Made by a program: the position numbers and the translations under genes. A stretch of 64,000 nucleotides of DNA from a bacterium HR37 (lineage in GTDB: Bacteria > Desulfobacterota_D > UBA1144 > Nemesobacterales > CSP1-2): contig BEIN01000001.1 in NCBI GenBank assembly GCA_002898375.1, positions 186,001-250,000 of the forward strand, in the 5' to 3' direction. The notes beneath the pieces are model-generated. The model was not told the DNA's origin, searched no databases, and worked only from the letters and a program-made list of their open reading frames with translations. Positions 16,354 to 25,515 of the stretch are shown here, piece after piece; within the stretch, counting starts at the first letter, position 1; every line of letters begins with the position of its first letter.

Positions 16354-18135
16354 CTAGACCCTTACTTCAATTGGCTCACCCGATATTGCTTTATTGTAGG
16401 CGGTAATTATTGCCTTTCGCGAAAGGATGCCAACAATCTTTTTTGATCCACTTGATTCCACTACGGGAAGTATCTCAACGGGCTTTTTGCTCCACTTCTT
16501 AAGCACCACATCCATTGTTTCATCTGGAGTCACCGTTAGTACGCTCAGGGTGGCAACCTCTTTTACCACAACCAGGTCTTTAAGGGACTCTTCAAACAAC
16601 CATTCTCTTAGGTCCTGAACCGATATTATGCCCACAAGTAGACCTTTTTGGTCCACAACGGGGAAGGTTGTATAGCGGCTTTTTGGTATGTATTCTATGA
16701 GTTTTCTAAGGGTCATGTTCTCGGGGATGGACTCTACTTTCGGGTTCATTACATCCCTTACGCGTATTGATTTTAAGAGGTTAACCTCTGGTTCCTCTTC
16801 AAGGTTTAGTCCCATTCTCCTTAGCTCTATGCTTTCAAGGGAGCCCCCTACAAGGATTTGGGTAACTATACTTCCAAGAACCGAGCTAATCATTATTGGA
16901 ATAACCACCTGGTAGTTCTGGGTAACCTCAAATATGAGAAATATAGAGGTAAGGGGTGCCTGGGTTATTGCAGCAAGAAATGTTCCCATTCCCACGGTTG
17001 CGTAAGCACTGCTTAGGTTCGCCGAGTTTGTAAACACGGATTCAACCATATGTCCGAAGGTGTTACCGATCATCGCTCCTATAAATATTGAGGGGGCAAA
17101 GATTCCTCCGGGCCATCCTGACCCGATTGTGAGGGAGGTTGCAAGGGGTTTTAGTACTATAAGCCCCAGGGCAATCCAGAAGGGAAGCTCACCGAGGAGG
17201 GCTTTCTCAACGTGTTCGTAGCCGTTTCCAAGCACATAGGGGAAGAACACTCCTATGAGCGCTACCGAGATACCTCCTATTATGGGTTTTGTGTAGTTGG
17301 GGAGTTTAAGTTCCCCGATAGAGTCCTTTACCCCGTAGAAGAGTTTGATAAAACCTGCTGCCAGTATGCCGGAGATGATCCCAAATAGGGCGTAGAAGAA
17401 AAGCTCCTTATAGGCCAGGAGCTGGTAGGGAGGAACCTCAAAGATGGGTTCACCGCCTCTTAACATTCGGGATGTTATGGTTCCTACGGCTGAGGCTATA
17501 ACGATTGGGACAAAGCTTACTATTTTAAAGTCCCTCAGCAGGGCTATCTCCTCTGCAAAAAGCACACCGGCAATGGGGGCATTAAAGGTTGCAGCAATGC
17601 CAGCTGCAACCCCGCATGCAACCAGAACACGGATTTTGTTTCTGGGCACTTTAAGTACCTGACCAAATATGCTGCCAACTGCACCACCTATCTGTGCAAT
17701 TGGTCCTTCCTGTCCGGCTGATCCTCCAAATCCGAGGGTTACACATGAACCAATAGCCTTTGCAAGCGTTTCTTTCGGGCTTATTATCCCACCTCTAAGA
17801 TTCACCCTCTCGAGGAAGCGAGGAAACCCGTATCCAAGTATATCGGGGAAGATAAACGAGAGGACAACAAGTATCAGGCTTCCGCTAACAAGAGGTAGCA
17901 CCACAAGGGGTGACCCCCAAAAAGGGATTACCACCCTGGAGTAGAGGAGTTCGTAGCTTTCAACGAAGATGAAGTTTAAAAGGCCACTGGCTATACCGAT
18001 GCCAATGGCTATAATTATAAAGGAAGTGTATCCGTTAAGGAGAAGATGGTAGGATCGGAACAGAAATCTTCGGAGGTTTTTCTTTAGAGGTTCTAAAGGG
18101 CTTGTTTGTGACTCTTCTTCCAGAGTTTCTTCCAT
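16354..18135 (-). CDS. ClC-family chloride channel/transporter with CBS domains
   Basis: 593-aa membrane protein. The channel part (about 35-430) has GSAGQEGPIAQIGGAVGS with the gating glutamate, and the GGIFAPS anion-filter motif in SGWPGGIFAPSIFIG. Two C-terminal CBS domains (about 450-590) probably sense adenine nucleotides. It may work as a Cl-/H+ antiporter for acid or osmotic balance. The next gene on the same strand (BtuF-like) starts 23 bp after its stop but has its own promoter-like box. Confidence 0.92.
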   Translation of the reverse strand: MEETLEEESQTSPLEPLKKNLRRFLFRSYHLLLNGYTSFIIIAIGIGIASGLLNFIFVESYELLYSRVVIPFWGSPLVVLPLVSGSLILVVLSFIFPDILGYGFPRFLERVNLRGGIISPKETLAKAIGSCVTLGFGGSAGQEGPIAQIGGAVGSIFGQVLKVPRNKIRVLVACGVAAGIAATFNAPIAGVLFAEEIALLRDFKIVSFVPIVIASAVGTITSRMLRGGEPIFEVPPYQLLAYKELFFYALFGIISGILAAGFIKLFYGVKDSIGELKLPNYTKPIIGGISVALIGVFFPYVLGNGYEHVEKALLGELPFWIALGLIVLKPLATSLTIGSGWPGGIFAPSIFIGAMIGNTFGHMVESVFTNSANLSSAYATVGMGTFLAAITQAPLTSIFLIFEVTQNYQVVIPIMISSVLGSIVTQILVGGSLESIELRRMGLNLEEEPEVNLLKSIRVRDVMNPKVESIPENMTLRKLIEYIPKSRYTTFPVVDQKGLLVGIISVQDLREWLFEESLKDLVVVKEVATLSVLTVTPDETMDVVLKKWSKKPVEILPVVESSGSKKIVGILSRKAIITAYNKAISGEPIEVRV

Positions 18136-18208
18136 ATTTTAGAGATCAGATTAGGAAAACCAAAAGGGTTCTTTTATAATTATACCTAAAAAGAAGGGGT
18201 GTTGTTAA

Positions 18209-18904
18209 ATGCCAAGGAAGGCTTTTGCAGTATTGGTGGTTCTTCTTTGTTTGTTACCTTTCTGGGGTAAGTTTAGCCTGGCTGATGACCTTAAAACCGC
18301 AAGGGAGATTGTAAGGAGGGCACAGGTTACGGCTGAGAGTTTTCATATGGATGTAAACCTATACCCGGAGTGGAAAAGGTTACTTAGTGAGGCAAGAGGG
18401 GTTTTAATCTTCCCTCAGGTTGTAAAAGGAGGGTTCATAGTTGGGGGATCTGGTGGAAGTGGGGTGTTGATTGCACGTGATAGGTCCTCTGGCAGGTGGC
18501 ATGGCCCTGCATTTTACTCAATAGGAGGGGTAAGTTTTGGTCTTCTTGCTGGGGTTAAGGTGGCGGAGGTGGTGGTTGTAGTACGGACGGAAAACGGTAT
18601 TAACCGCCTGCTCAGTACAGGGGTTAAGCTTGGTGCTGATCTAAGCGTTGCTGCAGGCCCGGTGGGAGGAGGTATAGGGGCTGGAAACCTAGTGGCTGAC
18701 CTGGTTGTGCTTTCACGCTCAAAGGGGGTTTACGGAGGGCTGTCCCTTGAGGGCTCCGTAGTTGGTGTTAGGGGTGATCTAAACAGGGCATACTATGGCA
18801 GAGCAGTGGATCCGGTAGATATACTTATCTTTGGCAGGGTAAGAAACCCTCATGCAAGTGGGTTAATAAATGCGGTAAGGAAGCTAACGGGGGAGAGGAT
18901 CTAA
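18209..18904 (+). CDS. Secreted SYLF/YSC84-domain lipid-binding protein
   Basis: 231-aa exported protein with a signal peptide (1-25, ending SLADD). The SYLF domain includes ARGVLIFPQVVKGGFIVGG and the glycine-rich GGVSFGLLAGV and GPVGGGIGAG segments. The family binds phosphoinositides in eukaryotes; bacterial members are thought to act in the cell envelope. AAGAAGGGG precedes the ATG and a TATAAT box lies at 18175-18180. The stop overlaps the convergent TPR gene by 4 bp. Confidence 0.9.
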   Translation: MPRKAFAVLVVLLCLLPFWGKFSLADDLKTAREIVRRAQVTAESFHMDVNLYPEWKRLLSEARGVLIFPQVVKGGFIVGGSGGSGVLIARDRSSGRWHGPAFYSIGGVSFGLLAGVKVAEVVVVVRTENGINRLLSTGVKLGADLSVAAGPVGGGIGAGNLVADLVVLSRSKGVYGGLSLEGSVVGVRGDLNRAYYGRAVDPVDILIFGRVRNPHASGLINAVRKLTGERI

Positions 18905-19221
18905 TCTATTGACTCAAGGGCTTCTTCAAACTCCTCAACCATGTCCTGATGTCCATAGCGCATGGCCGATTCTATTCCCCTTCTGTAGGCTTCTTTTGCC
19001 TCCTCTTTCATGCCAAGCTGAAGGAGGGAGTTGGCAAGGATTCTATAGGCTGCACCTTCATCGTCCTTTAGGGCAAGGTAGGCTCTTATCTCATCAACTG
19101 CCTCCTTATACATACCCAGTTTAAAGTACTCCATTGCAAGCCCGTATCTACCAAGGGGGTTGGTGGGGTTTTTCTCAACTAGTGCTTTTAGCTCTTCAAG
19201 TCTTGATTTCCCTTTGCTCAT
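18901..19221 (-). CDS. Tetratricopeptide-repeat protein
   Basis: 106-aa protein of about two and a half TPR units, with the Gly/Ala/Tyr spacing seen in NPLGRYGLAMEYFKLGMYKEA and AYRILANSLLQLGMKEEA. It probably scaffolds protein contacts; no enzymatic domain. It overlaps the 3' end of lipB by 26 bp and lies in the lpdA-lipB-TPR operon. Confidence 0.85.
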   Translation of the reverse strand: MSKGKSRLEELKALVEKNPTNPLGRYGLAMEYFKLGMYKEAVDEIRAYLALKDDEGAAYRILANSLLQLGMKEEAKEAYRRGIESAMRYGHQDMVEEFEEALESID

Positions 19222-19876
19222 CTAAAGATACCTCTAGCACCCTTTTATTAAACACCTTGGCAAAGGCATCCACTATGCTGTCTTCAACCTCTTTCATGCT
19301 TATATCCTTTCCAAGGAGTTCTTTAAGTGAGGTTATCTCTACGTCCTGCATTCCACAGGGAACTATCATATTGAAGTATGACAGATCAGTATTTACGTTT
19401 AGGGCAAAGCCGTGGTAGGTTATCCATCTTTTTATACCGATGCCTATTGATGCTATTTTTTTGTTATCTACCCAGACACCGGTTAGCCCTTTAATCCTTC
19501 TAGCTCTTAAACCAAAGTTTCCAAGAGCAATTATAATGGTTTCCTCAAGGTTTCTTAAGAAACTGTATATGTCACGGTTTATGGAGCCAAGATCAACTAT
19601 AGGGTATCCCACCAGCTGTCCTGGGCCATGGTAGGTTATGTCTCCCCCTCTGCTTACCGCCTCAAAGTGTATACCCCTTTTCGCTAGCTCCTCCCGATTT
19701 ACAAGAAGGTGGGTATTTTTGCCTCCTCTTCCGATCGTAAAGGTTGGAGGGTGCTCAAGGAGCAAAAGCACATCCTCAATCTCCCCTTTAAGCCGCCTTT
19801 CAAGAAGGGACATCTGGAGTTCAAGGGCCTCCCTGTAGTGGATGGTTCCTAGTCTAAAAACCCTGACCTCGCCCAT
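19196..19876 (-). CDS. lipB: Octanoyltransferase LipB
   Basis: 226-aa lipoyl(octanoyl) transferase that moves octanoate from acyl carrier protein onto apo-lipoyl domains. Signature RGGDITYHGPGQLVGYP is present, with the catalytic lysine in KIASIGIGIKRW and the catalytic cysteine in VPCGM. It sits beside lpdA, whose partner AceF carries a lipoyl domain, so it probably serves the PDH complex. No lipA is in the window. Confidence 0.95.
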   Translation of the reverse strand: MGEVRVFRLGTIHYREALELQMSLLERRLKGEIEDVLLLLEHPPTFTIGRGGKNTHLLVNREELAKRGIHFEAVSRGGDITYHGPGQLVGYPIVDLGSINRDIYSFLRNLEETIIIALGNFGLRARRIKGLTGVWVDNKKIASIGIGIKRWITYHGFALNVNTDLSYFNMIVPCGMQDVEITSLKELLGKDISMKEVEDSIVDAFAKVFNKRVLEVSLDEQREIKT

Positions 19877-19881
19877 TTTAT

Positions 19882-21315
19882 TTATATGTTCCTTGCCATA
19901 CCCAGTGCGGCTAGGGCAGCTTCCATTACAGCCTCTGAAAGAGTTGGGTGGGCATGAACGGTTGAGCCAATCTCCAGGGGGGTGGCTTCAAGGGTTTTGG
20001 CGATTCCTATCTCTGCTATAAGCTCAGTTGCCCCATGCCCTATTATGTGTGCACCCAGTATCTCTCCGGTTTTTGAATCGGAGATTATCTTTACAAAGCC
20101 CTCGGTATCACCTACTGCCATGGCTTTCCCGGAGGCTCTAAAGGGGAATTTGCCTATGTTAAACTTGACTCCTCTTTCCCTTACCTGCTTTTCCGTAAGG
20201 CCTATTGATGCTATCTCAGGTTGACAGTACACACAGCTTGGTATGTTGTCATAGTTTAGTTTCTTTTTATGGCCGGCCATTATCTCAACCGCTACAACCC
20301 CCTCCTCAGAGGCCTTGTGTGCTAAAAGAGGAGGGCCGATAACATCCCCTATTGCATACACGTTTGTGCATGTGGTCATATAGGATTCATCGGTTTTAAT
20401 AAACCCCTGTTCATCCACCTCAATTCTTAGCTCTTTAAGGCCAAGATCAGGGGATTTTCCGTAATAGCTAAGGGAGGTTGGGGCTGTATTGGCAACAGCC
20501 TTTCTTCCAACGGCAACAAGAACATGGGAACCAGAAAGCTGCTTTGTTTCCTTTCCCTCTCTATCCTCAAGTGTTACCTCAACCGTGTTTTTGTTTCTTT
20601 TAAGGTGTTTAAAACGCATACCTGTAACTACGTTTATCCCCGCCTTTTTAAAGCTTCTCTCAAGCTCCTGGGCAACTTCTTCGTCTGCCCCCGGGAGGAG
20701 GTGATCCTCCATCTCAACGATGGTTACCTTGGTACCAAAGGAGTTGTAAACGTAGGCAAATTCAACCCCTATGTATCCTCCACCGATTATTATTATGGAG
20801 TCTGGGAGCTCCTTTGACATTATCGCCTCATCGCTTGTCATAACGAGCTTGCCATCTACTTCAAGACCGGGGAGGGTTTTTGGGACTGAGCCGGTTGCAA
20901 TAAGGATTCTTTCTGTCTCTATCTCAAGCTCGTTACTCTCGGTTATAACCCCGACTTTCTTTGGGGTAATTAGCTTTCCTATTCCTGAGTAAAGGGTTAT
21001 TCTGTTTTTCTTAAACAGAAACTCTATACCCTTTGAAAGGGTGGAGGAGGTTTTTCTGCTCCTTTCTATGACCTTTGGGTAATCAACGGAGAGTTCGTTG
21101 TGCTTGATACCGTATTTCTCTGACTGCTTAAAGGTCTGGTACAGTTCTGCACACTTAAGGATCGCTTTGGAGGGAATACATCCCCAGTTAAGACAGACCC
21201 CTCCAGGTTTATCCCGCTCAACAACAGCAACCCTCATTCCAAGTTGGGCTGCACGGATGGCTGCTATGTATCCCCCGGGCCCTGAGCCTATAACGACAAG
21301 GTTAAATTTTTCCAT
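19882..21315 (-). CDS. lpdA: Dihydrolipoamide dehydrogenase (E3), copy 1
   Basis: 477-aa FAD enzyme that reoxidises dihydrolipoamide and reduces NAD. The FAD-binding GSGPGG (residues 10-15), the redox disulfide Cys41/Cys46 in GGVCLNWGCIPSK, the NAD-binding GGGYIGVE, and the C-terminal HAHPTLSEA with the catalytic His are all present. It is divergent from aceE and followed by lipB. The promoter reads TTGACC-16-TATAAT with only 8 nt from the -10 to the ATG and no ribosome site, so the mRNA may be leaderless. Confidence 0.95.
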   Translation of the reverse strand: MEKFNLVVIGSGPGGYIAAIRAAQLGMRVAVVERDKPGGVCLNWGCIPSKAILKCAELYQTFKQSEKYGIKHNELSVDYPKVIERSRKTSSTLSKGIEFLFKKNRITLYSGIGKLITPKKVGVITESNELEIETERILIATGSVPKTLPGLEVDGKLVMTSDEAIMSKELPDSIIIIGGGYIGVEFAYVYNSFGTKVTIVEMEDHLLPGADEEVAQELERSFKKAGINVVTGMRFKHLKRNKNTVEVTLEDREGKETKQLSGSHVLVAVGRKAVANTAPTSLSYYGKSPDLGLKELRIEVDEQGFIKTDESYMTTCTNVYAIGDVIGPPLLAHKASEEGVVAVEIMAGHKKKLNYDNIPSCVYCQPEIASIGLTEKQVRERGVKFNIGKFPFRASGKAMAVGDTEGFVKIISDSKTGEILGAHIIGHGATELIAEIGIAKTLEATPLEIGSTVHAHPTLSEAVMEAALAALGMARNI

Positions 21316-21323
21316 AGCTTAGT

Positions 21324-21351
21324 ATTATAGCCTTATGCGCTTATTGGTCAA
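21324..21351 (-). promoter_or_regulatory. lpdA promoter
   Basis: On the minus strand TTGACC (21346-21351) and TATAAT (21324-21329) are 16 nt apart. The -10 ends 8 nt before the lpdA ATG. With a usual start site 6-8 nt after the -10, transcription would begin at or next to the ATG. Confidence 0.7.
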
Positions 21352-21366
21352 TATTTCTTGACCCAA
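21344..21366. promoter_or_regulatory. Near-palindrome overlapping the lpdA -35, possible operator
   Basis: TTGGTCAA (21344-21351) and TTGACCCAA (21358-21366) form an inverted repeat with one extra base, centred 6 nt apart. It covers the lpdA -35 and lies in the 161-bp divergent region ahead of aceE, so a bound regulator could control both arms of the PDH locus. Confidence 0.4.
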
Positions 21367-21476
21367 TTTGACAGGGTGTTGTACACTTATTGGTGTTTCC
21401 CTAAAGGTTCTCTGAAACCGAGCTTTGTTTTACTTACTCTAAAGAGAACTGGATTTTTGCTAATTGGGAGGGGGAA

Positions 21477-24167
21477 ATGGGTATAATGGATAAGGACGTA
21501 AGGGATAAGGAGTCTTCTGAGCTTGAGGAGATAGAGACCAGGGAGTGGTTAGAGTCTCTTGACTATGTGCTTCAGAGAGGTGGGCCTGAGAGGGTAAGGG
21601 CGTTACTTAAGCAACTCCAGGTCCATGCTCAGAAGGCTGGTGTTAAGATACCCTTTACAGCAAACACCCCATACATAAACACAATCCCTGTGGAAGAACA
21701 ACCTCCCTTCCCTGGTAGCCGTGAGATAGAGAGGAGGATAAGGAGCATAATTCGCTGGAATGCAATGGCCATGGTGGTAAGGGCCAATCGTCTTGAGGAG
21801 GGGATAGGTGGACACATATCAACCTATGCTTCTGCTGCCACACTTTACGAGATAGGGTTTAACCATTTCTTCAGGGCAAGAACGGAGGATTTTGAGGGGG
21901 ATTTGATATATTTTCAGGGGCATGCATCCCCGGGGATATATGCCCGTGCCTTTCTGGAAGGTCGTCTAACTGTGGAGCAGCTTGAGAACTTCAGAAGGGA
22001 GCTTCAACCCGGGGGTGGGCTATCATCTTACCCACATCCATGGCTTATGCCCAATTTCTGGCAGTTCCCAACGGTGTCAATGGGTCTTGGGCCCATAATG
22101 GCAATTTATCAGGCAAGGTTTAACAGGTATCTGGAGCACAGAGGGCTTAAGAAGCCTTCAGATGCTAAGGTGTGGGCGTTTGTTGGTGATGGTGAGGTTG
22201 ATGAGCCTGAGACCCTTGGGGCAATAACGCTTGCTGCACGCGAGAGGCTGGATAACTTAATCTTTGTTGTAAACTGTAATCTTCAGAGGCTAGATGGACC
22301 TGTACGTGGCAATGGGAAGATAATACAGGAGCTTGAGGCTATATTTAGGGGGGCTGGGTGGAATGTGATTAAGGTTATATGGGGAAGTGATTGGGACCCG
22401 CTTCTTGCAAAGGACAAAGATGGCATACTGGTTAAAAGGATGGAGGAGACAGTTGATGGGCAGTACCAGAAGTACAGTGTTGAGTCAGGAAAGTACATAA
22501 GGGAGCACTTCTTCGGGGTTGACCCAAGGCTGCTTGAGATGGTAAAGCACCTCTCGGATGAGCAGTTAAGGAAGCTAAGGCGTGGTGGGCATGACCCTGA
22601 GAAGGTGTATGCAGCGTATAAGGCTGCGGTGGAGCATAAAGGGGCCCCTACTGTAATACTTGCCAAGACGATAAAGGGGTATGGTCTTGGTGAGAGTGGG
22701 GAGGGGAAAAACATTACCCATCAGCAAAAGAAGCTAAATGAAGAGGAGCTAAGGGAGTTTAGAAGCAGGTTTGGGATACCGATTTCGGATGAGGATGTTG
22801 CAAAGGCCCCGTTTTACAAACCCCCTGATGACAGCCCGGAGATGAAGTACCTTCATGCAAGGAGGCAAGAGCTTGGGGGCTATGTTCCCCAGCGTGTGGT
22901 TAAGTGTAAGCCCCTTAAGGCTCCACCTGAGGAGTTGTTTGAGGAGTTCTACAGGGGTTCAAATGGCAGAGAGGTCTCTACCACGATGGCATATGTGCGG
23001 ATCCTTATGAAGCTTATGAGGGATAAGGAGATAGGGAAGCTAATTGTTCCCATTATTCCGGATGAGGCAAGGACATTTGGTATGGAGGGGCTATTTAGGC
23101 AATTTGGTATATACTCAAGTGTGGGCCAGCTCTATGAGCCGGTGGACAAGGAAACACTTCTTTACTACAAGGAGGCAAAGGATGGACAGATACTGGAGGA
23201 GGGGATAACCGAGGCTGGGGCAATGTCTTCTTTCATAGCGGCTGGAACCGCATATGCAACGCATGGGATAAATACGATTCCGTTTTTTACCTTCTACTCC
23301 ATGTTTGGGTTTCAGAGGATAGGGGATCTTATATGGGCAGCAGGGGATATGAGATGCAAGGGGTTTTTGGTGGGTGGAACCTCGGGGAAGACAACGCTTG
23401 CAGGGGAGGGGCTTCAGCACCAGGATGGTCACAGCCACCTTCTTGCCTACCCACTTCCCAATCTAAAGGCCTATGACCCTGCATACGCGTATGAGCTGGC
23501 AGTAATAATACAGGATGGGATAAAGCGTATGTATGAGGAGCAGCAAGATGTTTTTTACTACATAACGGTAACCAATGAGCCATACGTTCAACCACCAATG
23601 CCAAGTGGGGTAAAAGAGGGGATTATAAAGGGGATGTATAAATTTAGGGCAGCAGAACACAGGAACCCAAAGCTACATGCCCATCTCTTTGGTAGCGGGG
23701 CGATTCTTAATGAGGCACTAAAGGCTCAGAAGATACTTGAGGAAAGGTATGAGGTAAGTGCTGATGTATGGAGTATAACAAGTTACAAAGAGCTCTACAG
23801 GGATGGTCATGAGGTTGAGAGGTGGAATATGCTTCATCCCTCGGAGATACAGAGGATCCCGTATGTAACCCAGTGTCTTCAAAATGAGGATGGGGTGTTT
23901 GTGGCGGTATCAGACTATGTTAAAGCCCTGCCTGATTCCATATCCAGATGGTTTCCAAAACCGCTTGTGGCACTGGGAACAGATGGGTTTGGAAGGAGTG
24001 ATAGCAGAAAGGCCTTAAGGGATTTCTTTGAGGTTGATGCAAGGTTTATCACACTTGCTGCCCTATGGGCACTTGCAAAGGAGAAGAGGATAAAGATAGA
24101 GGTTGTTGAACACGCAATAAAGGACCTCGATATAAACCCTGCAAAGGCAAATCCAATGATCTCATAG
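21477..24167 (+). CDS. aceE: Pyruvate dehydrogenase E1, homodimeric type
   Basis: 896-aa thiamine-diphosphate enzyme that decarboxylates pyruvate and acetylates the E2 lipoyl arm. The TPP motif starts at GDGE (residues 237-240) and ends about 30 residues on with NCNLQ. The length and order (TPP domain, pyrimidine domain, C-terminal domain) match the AceE form used by many proteobacteria, not the alpha/beta E1. A GGGAGGGGG ribosome site precedes the ATG at 21477; a second in-frame ATG is at 21486. It starts the aceE-aceF-lpd operon, 9 bp from aceF. Confidence 0.95.
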   Translation: MGIMDKDVRDKESSELEEIETREWLESLDYVLQRGGPERVRALLKQLQVHAQKAGVKIPFTANTPYINTIPVEEQPPFPGSREIERRIRSIIRWNAMAMVVRANRLEEGIGGHISTYASAATLYEIGFNHFFRARTEDFEGDLIYFQGHASPGIYARAFLEGRLTVEQLENFRRELQPGGGLSSYPHPWLMPNFWQFPTVSMGLGPIMAIYQARFNRYLEHRGLKKPSDAKVWAFVGDGEVDEPETLGAITLAARERLDNLIFVVNCNLQRLDGPVRGNGKIIQELEAIFRGAGWNVIKVIWGSDWDPLLAKDKDGILVKRMEETVDGQYQKYSVESGKYIREHFFGVDPRLLEMVKHLSDEQLRKLRRGGHDPEKVYAAYKAAVEHKGAPTVILAKTIKGYGLGESGEGKNITHQQKKLNEEELREFRSRFGIPISDEDVAKAPFYKPPDDSPEMKYLHARRQELGGYVPQRVVKCKPLKAPPEELFEEFYRGSNGREVSTTMAYVRILMKLMRDKEIGKLIVPIIPDEARTFGMEGLFRQFGIYSSVGQLYEPVDKETLLYYKEAKDGQILEEGITEAGAMSSFIAAGTAYATHGINTIPFFTFYSMFGFQRIGDLIWAAGDMRCKGFLVGGTSGKTTLAGEGLQHQDGHSHLLAYPLPNLKAYDPAYAYELAVIIQDGIKRMYEEQQDVFYYITVTNEPYVQPPMPSGVKEGIIKGMYKFRAAEHRNPKLHAHLFGSGAILNEALKAQKILEERYEVSADVWSITSYKELYRDGHEVERWNMLHPSEIQRIPYVTQCLQNEDGVFVAVSDYVKALPDSISRWFPKPLVALGTDGFGRSDSRKALRDFFEVDARFITLAALWALAKEKRIKIEVVEHAIKDLDINPAKANPMIS

Positions 24168-24176
24168 GGGGATATT

Positions 24177-25511
24177 ATGGCGATTGAGTTTAGGCTTCCT
24201 GAGCTTGGTGAGAATATAGAGGAGGGGGATGTGGTAAAGGTGCTAGTTTCTGTAGGTGATAGGGTTACAAAAGATCAGCCTGTAATGGAGGTAGAGACGG
24301 AGAAGGCTGCCGTTGAGATCCCATCTCCTGCAGATGGGGTTGTAAGGGAGGTACATGTAAGGGAAGGACAGAAGGTAAGGGTAGGAGAGCTTCTTCTGGT
24401 TATAGAGGAGGCAGGAGAGAAAGAGGAAGAGGTTAAGAGGGAGATGGAGAAAAGGGAAGTTAGGGCAAGGGTTGAGGAAGCAGTTGGGAAGGAAAAGGAG
24501 GCTCCTTCTTTACCTGAGGTTGAGGTTAAAGAAGAAAAGGAGCAGGAGGGGGAGGTGGTTGAGTTTTTTCGGCAGGCGGCAAGGGAGGTACATGGTGAGC
24601 CAAGGAGGGTTGCACCTGCTGCTCCTTCGGTAAGGAGGCTTGCTCGTGAGCTAGGTGTTGATATAAACGAGGTGCCGGGTACTGGTCCTGGTGGGAGGAT
24701 ATCTGAGGAGGATGTAAAGAGGTATGCTAGAGAACTGATTTCGGGGATAAGAGGGCAGAGGGTTGAGACTCCTCTGCAGACCGAGCCTGAGCTTCCTGAC
24801 TTTAGCAGGTGGGGGGATATAGAGAGAAGGCCTATGAGCAGTGTGCGTCGTAAAACTGCACAGCAGGTAAGCCTTGGCTGGAGGGCACCTCATGTAACCC
24901 AGCATGATAAGGCAGACATTACGGAGCTTGAGAAGGTAAGGAGGCAGTTTGGAAAGAGGGTGGAAGAGGCCGGGGGTAAGCTTACGGTAACTGCGATAAT
25001 GCTTAAGGTTGTAGCCTCGGCTCTAAAGGTCTTTCCCCAGTTTAATGCGAGTGTGGATATGGCGCGTGGGGAGATTGTGTACAAGAGGTACTACCACATA
25101 GGGGTCGCTGTGGATACAGACCGCGGGCTTTTGGTGCCGGTTATTAGGGATGTAGACAAAAAAAATATCTTTGAGCTCTCTCTTGAGCTTACAGATGTCT
25201 CTGAGAGGGCAAGGAATAAAAAGATTACACCTGAGGAGATGCAGGGAGGGAGTTTTACGATAAGCAATCTTGGTGGGCTTGGTGGTACGTTTTTTACCCC
25301 CATTATAAACTTTCCCGAGGTTGCCATCCTTGGCATATCACGTGCGATTAGAGAGCCTGTATTTACCGGAAGCGGTTTTGAACCAAGGCTTATGCTTCCC
25401 CTTTCTCTCTCTTATGACCACCGGGTTATTGATGGGGCTGATGCTGTTCGTTTTCTCAGGTGGATAGTAGAGGCACTTGAAGAGCCGTTTAAACTGCTTC
25501 TTGAGGGATAG
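24177..25511 (+). CDS. aceF: Dihydrolipoamide acetyltransferase (PDH E2)
   Basis: 444-aa E2 core. One lipoyl domain (1-75) with the target Lys43 in VETEKAAVE is followed by a charged Glu/Lys/Val-rich linker (about 80-140). The E3-binding domain (about 143-182, VRRLARELGVDINEVPGTG) and the catalytic domain end with the DHRVIDG active site (Asp414-Gly420, catalytic His415). A single lipoyl domain is fewer than the three of E. coli. It lies between aceE and a second E3 gene. Confidence 0.95.
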   Translation: MAIEFRLPELGENIEEGDVVKVLVSVGDRVTKDQPVMEVETEKAAVEIPSPADGVVREVHVREGQKVRVGELLLVIEEAGEKEEEVKREMEKREVRARVEEAVGKEKEAPSLPEVEVKEEKEQEGEVVEFFRQAAREVHGEPRRVAPAAPSVRRLARELGVDINEVPGTGPGGRISEEDVKRYARELISGIRGQRVETPLQTEPELPDFSRWGDIERRPMSSVRRKTAQQVSLGWRAPHVTQHDKADITELEKVRRQFGKRVEEAGGKLTVTAIMLKVVASALKVFPQFNASVDMARGEIVYKRYYHIGVAVDTDRGLLVPVIRDVDKKNIFELSLELTDVSERARNKKITPEEMQGGSFTISNLGGLGGTFFTPIINFPEVAILGISRAIREPVFTGSGFEPRLMLPLSLSYDHRVIDGADAVRFLRWIVEALEEPFKLLLEG

Positions 25512-25515
25512 GGAT

